Below, piece by piece: positions 1 through 9,451 of a DNA stretch of 64,000 bases. Below the pieces are notes generated by a model, which saw nothing but the letters and a program-made list of their open reading frames with translations, did not search any database and had not been told where the DNA came from. The stretch covers positions 3,162,001 through 3,226,000 of the forward strand of contig NC_088938.1 of NCBI RefSeq assembly GCF_033473495.1, given 5' to 3'. The stretch comes from Cercospora beticola. Taxonomy: Eukaryota > Ascomycota > Dothideomycetes > Mycosphaerellales > Mycosphaerellaceae. Positions within the stretch are counted from its first letter, which is position 1. Each line of letters begins with the position of its first letter. The translations under genes and the position numbers were made by a program.

Positions 1-1
1 G

Positions 2-844
2 GTGAAATTTGCGAATTCTGGGGAGAGACGGCAATTCGACGTTGTAATCGCTGCCGATGGATTGCAGAGTCGGACGAGGAGGATGGTGTGGGGTGAGAGT
101 GGAGAAGAAGACAGGCTCAAGAGGTTGGGCATGTATGGCGGTTTCTTCAGTATGCCGAGCGCGAAGACGGACAGCGAGTGGCGAAGATGGTTCCATACCT
201 CGGGAAGGAGAGGCATCATGGTGAGGCCTAGCGACGACCCGAAGATCACAACGGTGTTTGCGTATGTGATCAACGAGAACGATCGCAGGCTTGAAGACGC
301 CGCTCGAGATGGACGGAAAGGCAGCGCCACCCAACGAGCTTTGTTGAAAGAGTACTATCAGGATGCCGGGTGGGAGTGTGAGAGAATCAATAGGGAGATG
401 GAGATAGCCGACGACTTCTACTTCGATATGGTAGCTCAGGTGAAGATGCCAAAGTGGAGCAAAGGCCGAGTGGTGCTACTCGGTGATGCTGGATATTGTG
501 CATCGCCAATAAGCGGAATGGGAACGACCTTGGCACTCAACGGAGCGTACAGCCTCGCTGGAGCCCTGACTCGTAATCCGCACGATCACGCTGCGGCATT
601 CGAAGAGTACGAGAACAGCATGCGGCCTCTCGTGGACCGCGCTCAAGCATTACCACTCGGTGGCAGAGTGCACTATCTCATCAACCCGGAGTCAGTCTGG
701 GGTGTATGGGTTCTGCATTTGCTGTGCTGGTTCTTCTGCCAGTCTGGCATCGCAATGCTGCTCGCGCGGTTCCAAGGTCCTCCAGCAAATGCCGTGCCTA
801 TCAAAGAGCACGGCTTCACGCAGGCAGCTGAATGGCGAGAGTAA
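2..844 (+). CDS. FAD-dependent monooxygenase, C-terminal part (5' end outside window)
   Basis: About 280 residues of a flavoprotein monooxygenase of the PHBH/salicylate-hydroxylase type are visible; the N-terminal Rossmann segment lies left of the window. The frame is open from the first bases, so position 2 is not a true start. Near its beginning it shows the second FAD/NADPH-binding motif (VVIAADGLQSRTRR, DG motif), and near residues 155-190 the third FAD-binding motif (GRVVLLGDAGYCASP, GD motif) followed by GMGTTLALNGAYSLAGAL. These motifs are typical of group A flavin hydroxylases, which use NAD(P)H and O2 to hydroxylate aromatic or polyketide-like substrates. A hydrophobic stretch near residues 230-250 may associate with membrane. 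The substrate cannot be told from sequence. It converges on the membrane-protein gene ending at 1014. Confidence 0.85.
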   Translation: MKFANSGERRQFDVVIAADGLQSRTRRMVWGESGEEDRLKRLGMYGGFFSMPSAKTDSEWRRWFHTSGRRGIMVRPSDDPKITTVFAYVINENDRRLEDAARDGRKGSATQRALLKEYYQDAGWECERINREMEIADDFYFDMVAQVKMPKWSKGRVVLLGDAGYCASPISGMGTTLALNGAYSLAGALTRNPHDHAAAFEEYENSMRPLVDRAQALPLGGRVHYLINPESVWGVWVLHLLCWFFCQSGIAMLLARFQGPPANAVPIKEHGFTQAAEWRE

Positions 845-1013
845 TGCTGAGCATTCGCGTCGGACAGTGGCCCGTCGAATATCCTCCGAAGTGCTAGAAG
901 CTGCACCTACGTTTCCTTCGTCGGTCCACGTAGATGTGGGTAGGTTTGAAGTTTTCCAAGCCACAGAAGGTAACATGAATTCTCTTATAACAGTGAAACA
1001 CTCTTGTTCGATC

Positions 1014-1580
1014 TCAAGCTCCTTTCAGCTCATATCTTGCCTTCTGCAATTCCTCCAGATCCAGCGGCGCCAGCTGTTGCCTGACGAACATGGTGAGGCC
1101 CAGAATGATAGCAGGTAGACTCTCTCTCCACGCGTCGTCCAGACTCCCTTGTCTCCAGCTCACGAACGCAGCAAGTGTCAACAGTGCCGCAAGCCCTGCA
1201 TTGAGACAGACCAGATACTTCTCAACTGGGCTCTTCTCTGCTTCAACTCGATATACCGCTCTCTTGCCTTTCCTCTCCAGCTTCTCAATCGGCATGAAAT
1301 GCAATATGTAAGCAGTACATGCCAGACTAGAAATACCGAGGATCGCTATCAGTCGCTGGCGAGCAGTCGATGCTGTAACAAAAGTGTAGAGAAAGACGAG
1401 AGACGCGATGAAGGGTATGCTGAGAAAGGCTCTGCGGTAAAGTTCGTTCTTTGCGGAGTCTTCTGCTTCGAGGTCGGCTATGAGCTTCTCTTGGTGCTCT
1501 TCGTCGAGATCTTCGGGCTCGTTATCGTCGTCTTCGGAAGGGTAGCGGAATGTTCTGCGTAAGCGGGCTGCGGCCATCAT
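1014..1580 (-). CDS. Small four-helix membrane protein of unknown function
   Basis: This is a single-exon gene of 188 residues if translation starts at the ATG at 1580 (a second ATG follows at once at 1577). The frame is open further upstream, but the extension has no ATG start and is low in protein character. The N-terminal 60 residues are acidic (EDDDNEPEDLDEEHQEK), followed by four hydrophobic segments, roughly FIASLVFLYTFVTA, LIAILGISSLACTAYILHFM, CLNAGLAALLTLAAFVSW and AIILGLTMFVR. The C-terminus is short and charged. This order (acidic cytosolic head, four helices) recurs in uncharacterised ascomycete membrane proteins, but I cannot assign a function. It is divergent from the D-aminopeptidase gene. 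Confidence 0.65.
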   Translation of the reverse strand: MMAAARLRRTFRYPSEDDDNEPEDLDEEHQEKLIADLEAEDSAKNELYRRAFLSIPFIASLVFLYTFVTASTARQRLIAILGISSLACTAYILHFMPIEKLERKGKRAVYRVEAEKSPVEKYLVCLNAGLAALLTLAAFVSWRQGSLDDAWRESLPAIILGLTMFVRQQLAPLDLEELQKARYELKGA

Positions 1581-2120
1581 AGCCTTGGAGGGAGGACACG
1601 CTGCTGTGTGGGTTGGATGATTGGGATATTGCATTTGGGGTCGACGGTCGTCAACATGCGCGGCGATGCTTGCCTGGCGGTGGCACAGCTCGGCCACCTA
1701 TGTTTGGAGTGAAGCACATGCTGGCGGAATTGTTGCCTGTGTCGAGCTTGCAGGTCCCACGCTTGCGTCACAAGGTGGGTGGTCTTGGACATGCAAGCCA
1801 CCAACTTCTGGCAGGTGAACCTCACCTTCTTGCAGCTTTCATCGGCGCCGGAACATGCCTGCGGCACGGAGAAAGAGCTGAGAAGGAAAGCTCCTACTTT
1901 CCATCCACCGTCAAGGCCAGCATGCTCCATTTGCCGCTTCGCCGGTGGTCGGCCGCAGAAGCTGCCTGCAGCTCCATCCTGTAGCCTTCATCTCGCGACA
2001 ACTAACTCATCGCCTCTGAGAACACGTAGATACAAATAGATTGATCTCGTAGACACATCTATTGCCTTCAGAGGCACCGATATCACGCGATACGACGCAG
2101 CTACAAGCTTGAGAACGACC
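1581..2120. promoter_or_regulatory. Divergent intergenic promoter region
   Basis: These 540 bases separate two divergently transcribed genes (membrane protein on -, D-aminopeptidase on +) and must hold both promoters. I saw no clear TATA box or repeated element. ORFs here on both strands look like noise. Confidence 0.4.
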
Positions 2121-3776
2121 ATGGCTTCGCTCCCCACCAGAGAAGCACCGGACTCGAGCGCTGCTCAAACAAACGCCAACAAAATCCTCGTCAGTATCCA
2201 GGACCAACTTCGCGGCCCAGGAGGCGCCGTCGCTATTGTCAAAGATGGCGAGACTCTTGCCAGGCATACATATGGCTACGCAGATCTCGATCGCCGGATC
2301 CCCCTCACGCCTCAAATGCACATGCCAATCTGCTCCATCTCGAAGCAAATGGTCTGCTTAGTGCTGGTATCTCTAAAGTACGAGCCGACACCGCTGATGG
2401 CACAGTTCTCTGGGGATATCTGGGAGCAGCTTGCCGTGGAGTTGCAAAAGGTGCTTCCTCACCTGGTGGAGCGTGGTCTGACAGTGCCCGATCTCTACAA
2501 CATGCAATCCGGGATTCGTGACTATTGGGCAATGACTACACTTTGGGGTGCTGAACCTGAAGGGCAGTTCAGCATCGCCTTGGACGCACCACAGGCCATT
2601 GCACGGACCAAATCTTTCCACTTCGAGCCTGGCACGGAGTACTCCTACTCCAACGTCAACTTCCACAACCTTGGAAGCATGATCGAAGCTGTGGCCGGCC
2701 AGTCCCTGGGTCAGCTTCTTGATGAGCGAGTCTTCAAGGCTGCTGGAATGAGAAGTGCGGCCTTGTGCCCAAATACAGCTGGTCATCCTTTGCCCGTTAT
2801 TGGTTACGATGGTGACGAGAAACATGGCTACAAGGCCGGCATCAATCGGATCGAGTGGTCAGGAGATGCTGGAATAGTTGCTACGCTAGACGACATGATC
2901 GCATACGAGAAGTGGCTCGACAAGACTTATGCTGCAGAAGGCAGTCTTTACAACACAATAGCCAAGTCTACAACTTACAGAGATGGCTCAGTCGCAAAGT
3001 ATGGCTACGGACTCGCTCGCGGAGAGACTGCTGGTAAAGCCTGGCTCGGCCATGGAGGTGCTCTCAGGGGATTTCGACTGTGGCGCATGCATTTGCCTGA
3101 AGAGCATCTCTCAATCGTGGTGATGTTCAACCACGAGGGAGATTCTGCTGCGCCCGCTGACGCCATCCTGAAACGTCTGCTGAACTGGCAAGAACCTGAG
3201 AGAGCCTTGAGCACGGCAGAGTCCAACCTTTTCGGGGCCTATCTGGATTTCGAGACTCAGCTTCTAGTTCGAGTTGAGAAGTCTGATGATGAAGGATATG
3301 TTAACGTCACATATCACATTGCCCCAGAGAAAACCAGGCTGACAAGTGGCACAAGTGTTGAGTCAAAGGGCATGACTGCGAATTTAGAAGCCGATACTTT
3401 GCACGTACAACGCTTGCGCGACAACAGAGCCTTACAGGCGAAGCGTCTTACCGATCTAAAGGGCGAAGAGGCATTGCCTAAAGGTGACCAGTATACGGGC
3501 AGCTACCATTGCGCTGATTCTGATAGCATTTTCCATTGTTTCGGAGCAGGCTCAATGCTCTACGGCTCCTTTGATGGTTTTCTTGGCAATGGTCCAGCGC
3601 ATGTGATGCGATATATCGGCGAGGATGTTTGGCTACTTTCGAATCCGCGTGGAATGGATGCACCTGCACCTGGGGATTGGACTGTTGTGTTCAGACGAGA
3701 CGGCAGTGGGGTCGTCACGAATGTCACGATCGGATGTTGGCTCGCAAGAAGGAATGCCTATACCAGGGTCTCGTGA
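2121..3776 (+). CDS. D-aminopeptidase-like serine hydrolase (peptidase family S12)
   Basis: A 551-residue intronless protein. The start at 2121 sits in a strong context (ACCATGG); the frame is open slightly upstream only through a TTG. The beta-lactamase/penicillin-binding fold carries all three catalytic motifs: S72-I-S-K75 (SxxK nucleophile and base), Y176-S-N178 (YxN) and H311-G-G313. After about residue 340 comes a long C-terminal region, ending in a WTVVFRRDGSG...IGCWLARR segment, which resembles the two beta-barrel domains of Ochrobactrum-type D-aminopeptidase (DAP). That enzyme removes N-terminal D-amino acids and relates to D-Ala carboxypeptidases. The length (about 520 in the bacterial enzyme) and domain order fit. 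No signal peptide is visible, so it is probably cytosolic. A general beta-lactamase-related esterase or transacylase is the main alternative. The bacterial-type architecture and absence of introns are compatible with old horizontal transfer. Confidence 0.8.
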   Translation: MASLPTREAPDSSAAQTNANKILVSIQDQLRGPGGAVAIVKDGETLARHTYGYADLDRRIPLTPQMHMPICSISKQMVCLVLVSLKYEPTPLMAQFSGDIWEQLAVELQKVLPHLVERGLTVPDLYNMQSGIRDYWAMTTLWGAEPEGQFSIALDAPQAIARTKSFHFEPGTEYSYSNVNFHNLGSMIEAVAGQSLGQLLDERVFKAAGMRSAALCPNTAGHPLPVIGYDGDEKHGYKAGINRIEWSGDAGIVATLDDMIAYEKWLDKTYAAEGSLYNTIAKSTTYRDGSVAKYGYGLARGETAGKAWLGHGGALRGFRLWRMHLPEEHLSIVVMFNHEGDSAAPADAILKRLLNWQEPERALSTAESNLFGAYLDFETQLLVRVEKSDDEGYVNVTYHIAPEKTRLTSGTSVESKGMTANLEADTLHVQRLRDNRALQAKRLTDLKGEEALPKGDQYTGSYHCADSDSIFHCFGAGSMLYGSFDGFLGNGPAHVMRYIGEDVWLLSNPRGMDAPAPGDWTVVFRRDGSGVVTNVTIGCWLARRNAYTRVS

Positions 3777-4082
3777 AGATGATCACTACCGAACCGATTT
3801 ATACGTTGCAGTTCTGGCCGTCTCAGGCCTGCTGTGGACTGGATAGCCGTGTGTTCAGCAGGGTCCATCGCATTTGTTCCGCTCTCGTACACCACACTTA
3901 TTCCAACCCTAACTCTATAGCATGTATCGCTGCTGACGAATGAGGAAACCTAGCTTCGTCAACTGACGACTGCGATGAACTAGAAAGTCCTCTCTGATTC
4001 CCGACTGGCCCGCGCGTCCTAGCGTTCCTCCAACTGCTGCTCACATTTAAAGCGATTGATCAGAGTTCACTCCCAGTCAGCA
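3777..4082. other. Convergent intergenic spacer, nothing recognised
   Basis: These 306 bases lie between the 3' ends of the D-aminopeptidase (+) and GFA (-) genes. I see no gene or repeat. Confidence 0.4.
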
Positions 4083-4743
4083 CTATTGGCGTATCGGACC
4101 ATTCTCATCGTACACTCCCTTCTTTGTCGCCATGGCATACCCCCACGTGATCCGCGTTTCTACAAATCTCAACGACATCGGATCGTTAACCATTCTTGCG
4201 TTAATGCCTGTCAGACATGGTCAGCATCGGCTCAAAAACGTCAAGGCTTTCGCTGCCAAAGCCATCAATCAATCATGGCCGATCCCTTGACCACGATTAA
4301 GAAGAATGACGACAGAATCATGAACCTCAAGAAAACAAAACTCAAAGAACGGGCTTACCCATCTTCCTATTTCCTCCCTCAGCGACGGATTTCTGCGGGT
4401 ACCAGAACATCAAACACCCGCACTTCTCACAGAACACGAACCACTCTTCATCATCGCCCCACGAATACGTTTTCGTTGGAAGCACCGAGGTGGCTGAAGA
4501 AGTGCGGTCCTCTCCCCCCGCTTCCATCTTGCCATCTTCACGCACACGATAATCCGTAACTTCGATGCTGTTGACTTTTATGCCGTGGCCGTCCTTGTCA
4601 TGGTAATAGTAGGCCCACTGCGCTCCGTGACGACGGCAGAGCGAACATTGACATTCGTTGAGGAATTCTGGTGGGTGTGTAGTGGTGACGACAATGGCGT
4701 TGCAATGGCAGGAGGTCTTGAGTGGTGGTACAGAAGTGGACAT
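4083..4743 (-). CDS. GFA/CENP-V-type zinc-binding protein
   Basis: A two-exon gene with exons 4743-4359 and 4207-4083. The 151-nt intron has donor GTAAGC and acceptor GACAG, with a CTGAC branch point just upstream. The spliced product is 169 residues. It shows the cysteine pattern of the glutathione-dependent formaldehyde-activating enzyme (GFA) fold: C12-x-C14, then C31-x-C33-x2-C36 (CQCSLCRRHGA), then C105-x2-C108-x-C110. These residues bind the structural and catalytic zinc in the family. Exon 2 supplies a 41-residue tail ending GVYDENGPIRQ, which lacks internal stops and fits the usual family length. Many fungal GFA-domain proteins have no shown formaldehyde activity, so the exact substrate is open. 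Without splicing, the frame would end 9 codons earlier in a less typical tail. Confidence 0.85.
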
Positions 4744-5077
4744 GGTGTCGAAGTTGCTGAGACAGATTGTATTGCTGAATGAAGAGGAAATCGTAAATGT
4801 TCTAGTTCTTCAGCCGAGGTTGATGTTTATGGAGTAGTCGTTGCGGGGAGCTATTGAATTTGCAACGACGATCGACGACGTGCACCGTGTACGGGCGCGT
4901 AAGGCCGCGTTCTTGTATCTTCGCGCGTTGTCGTACCTGGTGCCTGGTCGCTTACTAATTCCATGCTACGCAAACAAAAGGCAGGTGTCACTCATGCCTC
5001 AAATATGGTGCCTCGCACAGTGCATGCTACCGGCTCTTCTGTCTCTCCACCCCACTCGATCGCCTCCGAACAACCTT
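4744..5077. promoter_or_regulatory. Upstream region of the GFA-domain gene
   Basis: These 334 bases lie between the GFA gene start and the 3' end of the Cys-rich gene on the same strand. No specific element was recognised. Confidence 0.3.
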
Positions 5078-6155
5078 TCACCCAACGATCTGCAGGTCAT
5101 AGTCAGTAAACATACTTCTGTGGCTTCAGAACACAACTTTGCATAAAGTACTTACAACAGGATTCAAGAGACCTTGGATCGACGAGTTCTCGTCTCCATT
5201 GTCCACGTATGTTGGTCCACAAGCCTCAAAGTACGATCCATCTTCTGCTCCTTCCAGCGTATCGCTGCAGCCCATTGTAGTGCCATTGGCACAAAACTGC
5301 GCGACATGTCAGCAACAATCACACAAAGAAACTTGCCAGTCACCGAGAAAAGCCTACCGAGATCGGCGTCCAACCCAAGAAGAACATCTGCCCTGTCGAG
5401 ACGGCCACGCCTCTAGTGAGGTTTGTGGAGCTCATCGCGGGGAATTTGCGTCCTTCTGTTGCATTGCTGAGAACGTCGAAGAAACCGTCGTACATGGTTT
5501 CTGCAGCAGAGCTTCCATTGAAAGTGCGATTGTTCTCGCTCAAGGGAGTCTGGACTTGAAGATCAAAAGTGCAGAAGTTACCACCCGAGTTAGTGCAGTC
5601 GTAATTGTCGCTGACTTTCTTGCTTCCGTGCACAAGTGACGAGTAGGTCCGGTCAATGTCAAGAGAGCAGCCGGAGTTGCCACTCTGGCGCTTGACTAGT
5701 GCTTCACTTGCAGCATCCTCCAGATCTCTTAGAGAGTGAACAATAGTCGCTTGCGTGGGTCCAATGAAAACGAACGCGAATAGCAAGGCGGAGATTATCC
5801 AGCTGTATCGTGGCATCGATGAGCGGAAAGCGGAGGAGCTGAGAGTCTCAGTGTTATTGGACATCAAGTCTCCTTGACAGAAAGGACCCCATCCATATCC
5901 GGTCTCGACGCCTTCGTTCGCACAGCGTGTCCAATCGCTCATTGAGTCTGTCGTTTCACAATAAAGCCAGCATTGGTATTCTTGAATCGTGGCAGAGCCG
6001 CAGCAGCGTTCAGCTATAGTGCGGTTCGTTTGGACACCGCAGACGCGGGTGCCAGTTGCGTTGGCGACGATAGGAGTACCAAGGATGCCTGAGCAGTTGA
6101 GAGGTTGTCCTGACACTGGCCAGAGCATTTGTGCATCGCTGTATGAGCCGTCCAT
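5078..6155 (-). CDS. Cysteine-rich protein with a central hydrophobic or signal-like segment
   Basis: Three exons: 6155-5358, 5296-5156 and 5089-5078. Introns are 61 nt (GTAGGC...GCGCAG) and 66 nt (GTAAGT...CTGCAG with TTACTGAC branch). The last exon is only 12 nt including the stop. The product is 316 residues. Residues 1-113 form a Cys-rich, N-glycosylation-rich segment (NCS, NAT, NRT, NNT sites). At about 114-134 comes MPRYSWIISALLFAFVFIG, which looks exactly like a signal peptide, and a KR dibasic site follows near residue 155. The rest is again Cys-rich with several N-x-S/T sites. It is either one membrane protein with two extracellular Cys-rich parts, or two genes, the second starting at the internal ATG at 5816. 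I do not recognise a named family. Confidence 0.6.
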
Positions 6156-6662
6156 GATGGCGAGAGTGACTGCCGGTTTTCAAAGTATAGAAGAAAAGTC
6201 GGTGGTTGTCGAAATGTAGCAGCAAGCCTTGTGGTGAGGACGTGTCGAGAGGATCAAGTGGAGGTCGAAAGCTGTAGATATCACAGAACCAAGTGACTCT
6301 GACGCTGCAATGCATACCGGTCAGGCCAGAGATCTGCGTGTATATGAATCCTTCTCTGTTTGTAGAATAGAGGTTGGGGCTCCGCGGTGATCTGCAACAC
6401 CAATGCCTTGTCTCAAATGCCAAGCTTCCTTCGCGGTTACATTTGGACTGTGCCTCTGCTTATGACGAGCATCCCACAGCCGCGCATCCGAGGAGAACAT
6501 TGGCATAAATGCTTTTGTAGGCAAATGTGCTGTCATGTGCTGTTGAAATGCTGGGACTCTAGTCGAGTCCTCACTCTTGCTCGATCGTGTCCGGATAGAA
6601 ACTACGGCGACCCAAAGTTTGACATACCACATTTGCCGAACTTAGCCACTTGGTGCATTTGT
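6156..6662. promoter_or_regulatory. Upstream region of the Cys-rich gene
   Basis: This 507-base spacer lies between the Cys-rich gene start and the 3' end of the Zn2Cys6 gene, both on the minus strand. ORFs here have no protein character. Confidence 0.3.
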
Positions 6663-8582
6663 TCAAAGAGTATTGAGCTCGACACCAAAATCCCGACAGA
6701 AAGCTTGCTTTGGATCAACGACTGCGTCTCCAGAGGTTTGAGACGGGCCACTCGAAGTCACATGGGCCAAAGTGCTCATCCTTCCAACAGCATATTTCGT
6801 GGTATCGAACGAATGGCTTTGCATGTCCAGTAGTCTTCGATAGCGAGTGATCTCAGATGACCAGAACTGTATGTCATCGTCAGAGCTTGAGGCGTGCAGC
6901 ACAGAAAACATGAAACCTGTATCGCAGAAGTCAGAGCCTTGGATAAAAAGCACCCAAATATTGCAACATAGCTTACCGCCTGCCATCGCAAAGTTGAGCT
7001 GCGAGATTGGCGACCACCAGAAAGCCCGCAGTCTAGTCACCTGTAGATTCTCGAGCAACTTGGAGATGGCGATAACACATTGCCTGGACTGAGTGCGGAC
7101 ATGCTCCCAGAGTGGTTCGGTGGGCGGGAGGCACCGCAACAATGCCCGATACAGCACAACTTCGATGGTGTAAAACGCAAGATCTAATGTGCCTACCTTC
7201 GGTAAGTTGTCAAATCTCAGTCGATGCTTTAGCAAGGCTTACCAGTAGGGTCGAGAACTAGATTAGCAATATGTTCCGGTGGTGCGAGGCACCGTGTACG
7301 GAGGTCAAGGAGCTGTTGCTCAAAATGAGCCTTCATACTTGACAGCTCAGTGGGCGATGTCTTGGTCATTTGTTGCGCAGCTTTCAGCGTGTAGAACATC
7401 GTCAAGACTTCGGCAAGTATCTTCGTCATAGCAACCATGGCCACGAACATTTGCGCACTCGTTCCAGGCAACACAGCTTGATTCACAGTAACAGATGAAA
7501 TCTCCCCGGGCGTGAGCAAAGCCATATCGAAAGAAGCTTCGTGTATGAATGGCGGCCGTCCGAGGCCTAATGCTACCCACTGGTCGAAGATGTACGCGGC
7601 CGACCAGATCCTCTTCCGTCGATTGCGATCTGTAGAGGACAAGTTCCACTGTGCTGAGTCTACGTGGAGACCCGCATCATAGCACATCGCGACCAGAGTC
7701 CCAATCTCTGCATGGACACCAGCCGTTCCAGGAGAATGACGGACGCGATCACAGCGCTGAAGGAACAGGAGTGCAGCTTCTATGGTGTCAAGCCGTGGCG
7801 TCCGGGCTTCAACTGGAAGAGCTTGCGAGACGAATGCATCGATTGATGCAATGGACAGACCCGCAGCCGGTGGACAGAGTGGCTGTGCTAAGATATACAT
7901 TGCCGCCAACAGAAGCAAATCGATCTTGTTGCCTTTGACGAATCGTGCTGGATCTAGCAAGGGAAAGGAAGGGTGCACGACCTCGAAATAGGTTGACAAT
8001 AAGTCGTGATGCAGCGGGTATGCTGCGTCCAACAGCGAGCTTGGCGGATAGTAAGACGACCTGGGGTTGAGAGAGCTGTCTGGCTGGGCTGTGAAGAGAG
8101 ATGGAATCCTGCTGTTACGTTGCAGCATCAAGCAAGCCCAGTCTCCACTCTTGTAGTAATCCGATTCGTTGAAGTTGGCGTGCCGCAACACGAAGGGATC
8201 TTGGTCGCTGGACAGACCCACGTGTTGTGATATCCATTCAGAAGAATCTTGGCTATTGGTCGGGGGTGGTGGCAATGGTGCTGCTTCACAAGCATCACCT
8301 TGATTCGAGCTTGGTTCAGTCGTCTCAGCTGGGCGACGTCGCCTGGGCGTGGGCCCTAGATCATAGCTACAGTTCTGTGACTGCATTCGACACAAAGAGC
8401 ACGCAGCATCGCCAGGCTGGCGAATACAGCAGACCTTTCGCCTTCTGCATATATGTCAGTATCAAGAATCTGACCCACAGGGTTTGGTGTGCTACTCGCC
8501 TGCACGCATCGCAAGGCCTTTCCTTCCGGCTCTTATACTTTCTACCCTGGGCAGGCGAATGTGCTTGGATTGGAACCTCCAT
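6663..8582 (-). CDS. Zn2Cys6 fungal transcription factor with a GC-AG intron
   Basis: Four exons: 8582-8500, 8444-7243, 7192-6977 and 6916-6663, giving 584 residues. Exon 1 encodes a basic leader and the first half of a binuclear zinc cluster, which is completed in exon 2: C24-x2-C27-x6-C34-x8-C43-x2-C46-x6-C53. The six cysteines only line up if intron 1 (8499-8445, 55 nt) uses a GC donor (GCGAGT) and the acceptor ATGCAG, preceded by a CTGAC branch point. Introns 2 (7242-7193) and 3 (6976-6917) are GT-AG; intron 3 is 60 nt and keeps frame, so retention would still give a readable product. Residues around 130-400 look like the fungal-specific transcription factor domain (LLSTYFEVVHPSFPLLD, RIWSAAYIFDQWVALGLGRP). 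It is a DNA-binding regulator; its targets are unknown. Confidence 0.85.
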
Positions 8583-9451
8583 CAGCGACTCGCATCCAGA
8601 TACAGCCTACCATTGTTTGAACAGGCGTAGAACCAGGTACCAGGCATGTTGACACGAGACATTGTGTTGCCCGTCGCTGGCCGATACTTGTCTCTTGCAC
8701 TACGTACAGAGTGCGATAAGCAGTAGGAGTAGAGAGATAAGGATGCCGCGGCCTAGCATGATCGGCGTAGCGTAACCCGACTGGCGCGAGAGGTTGCTGA
8801 TAAGAGATATACCTTCTGTCGCCATTTCGTGCCTTTACATTGTTATTCTCGCTCGCTGTGCGACTTGCTGATGTTACTGATTATTGTACGCGTTGCCCAC
8901 ACTCCAGTCAGGAGCGAGACCTGCGAGAGACATTATCGAGGGGGCATGATACGATCGTCATTGATCTTCGGAGTGGCATGAGGTTCGGATGCTGGGTCTC
9001 TGACCTAGGACTTGGCCGTCGAGAGAACGAAGCCATCATCATGTAAGACTGACAACAGGACCTCAGATGAGGCATCTGATGAATAATGTTGTGGAGCGAA
9101 GAGGAAAGAGAAGCTCAGCAGCTGCTGCTGCGTGAGGTGCAAACGCGCCAAGCTTCCAGCCACGCGGCAACCACGGATGGGGTCACATCGTGTGCGTCGA
9201 GACATTGATGAAGCATTGTTCAAGCACTGAATAACTTGTCATTCCAAGCGATCTATCTTCGGGTATGGTATCGTGATATTCCTCAACTCCTGCTTATCCT
9301 AGCTCACTCAGCTGCCGCGCCGAGAGCAGGTGGTATCAACGCGCAAAAGATGATGCAGCAGAACAACGAATTGTCGCGCTGAAAAACAAGTCATAGCCGC
9401 CCCGTCATATACTGACGCCATCCATGTTGTCAGAAAAGTGACTCGCTGCTC
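8583..9451. promoter_or_regulatory. Spacer between the Zn2Cys6 regulator and CRZ1
   Basis: These 869 bases hold the promoter of the Zn2Cys6 gene and the 3' region of CRZ1. No gene, tRNA or repeat was seen. Confidence 0.3.
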
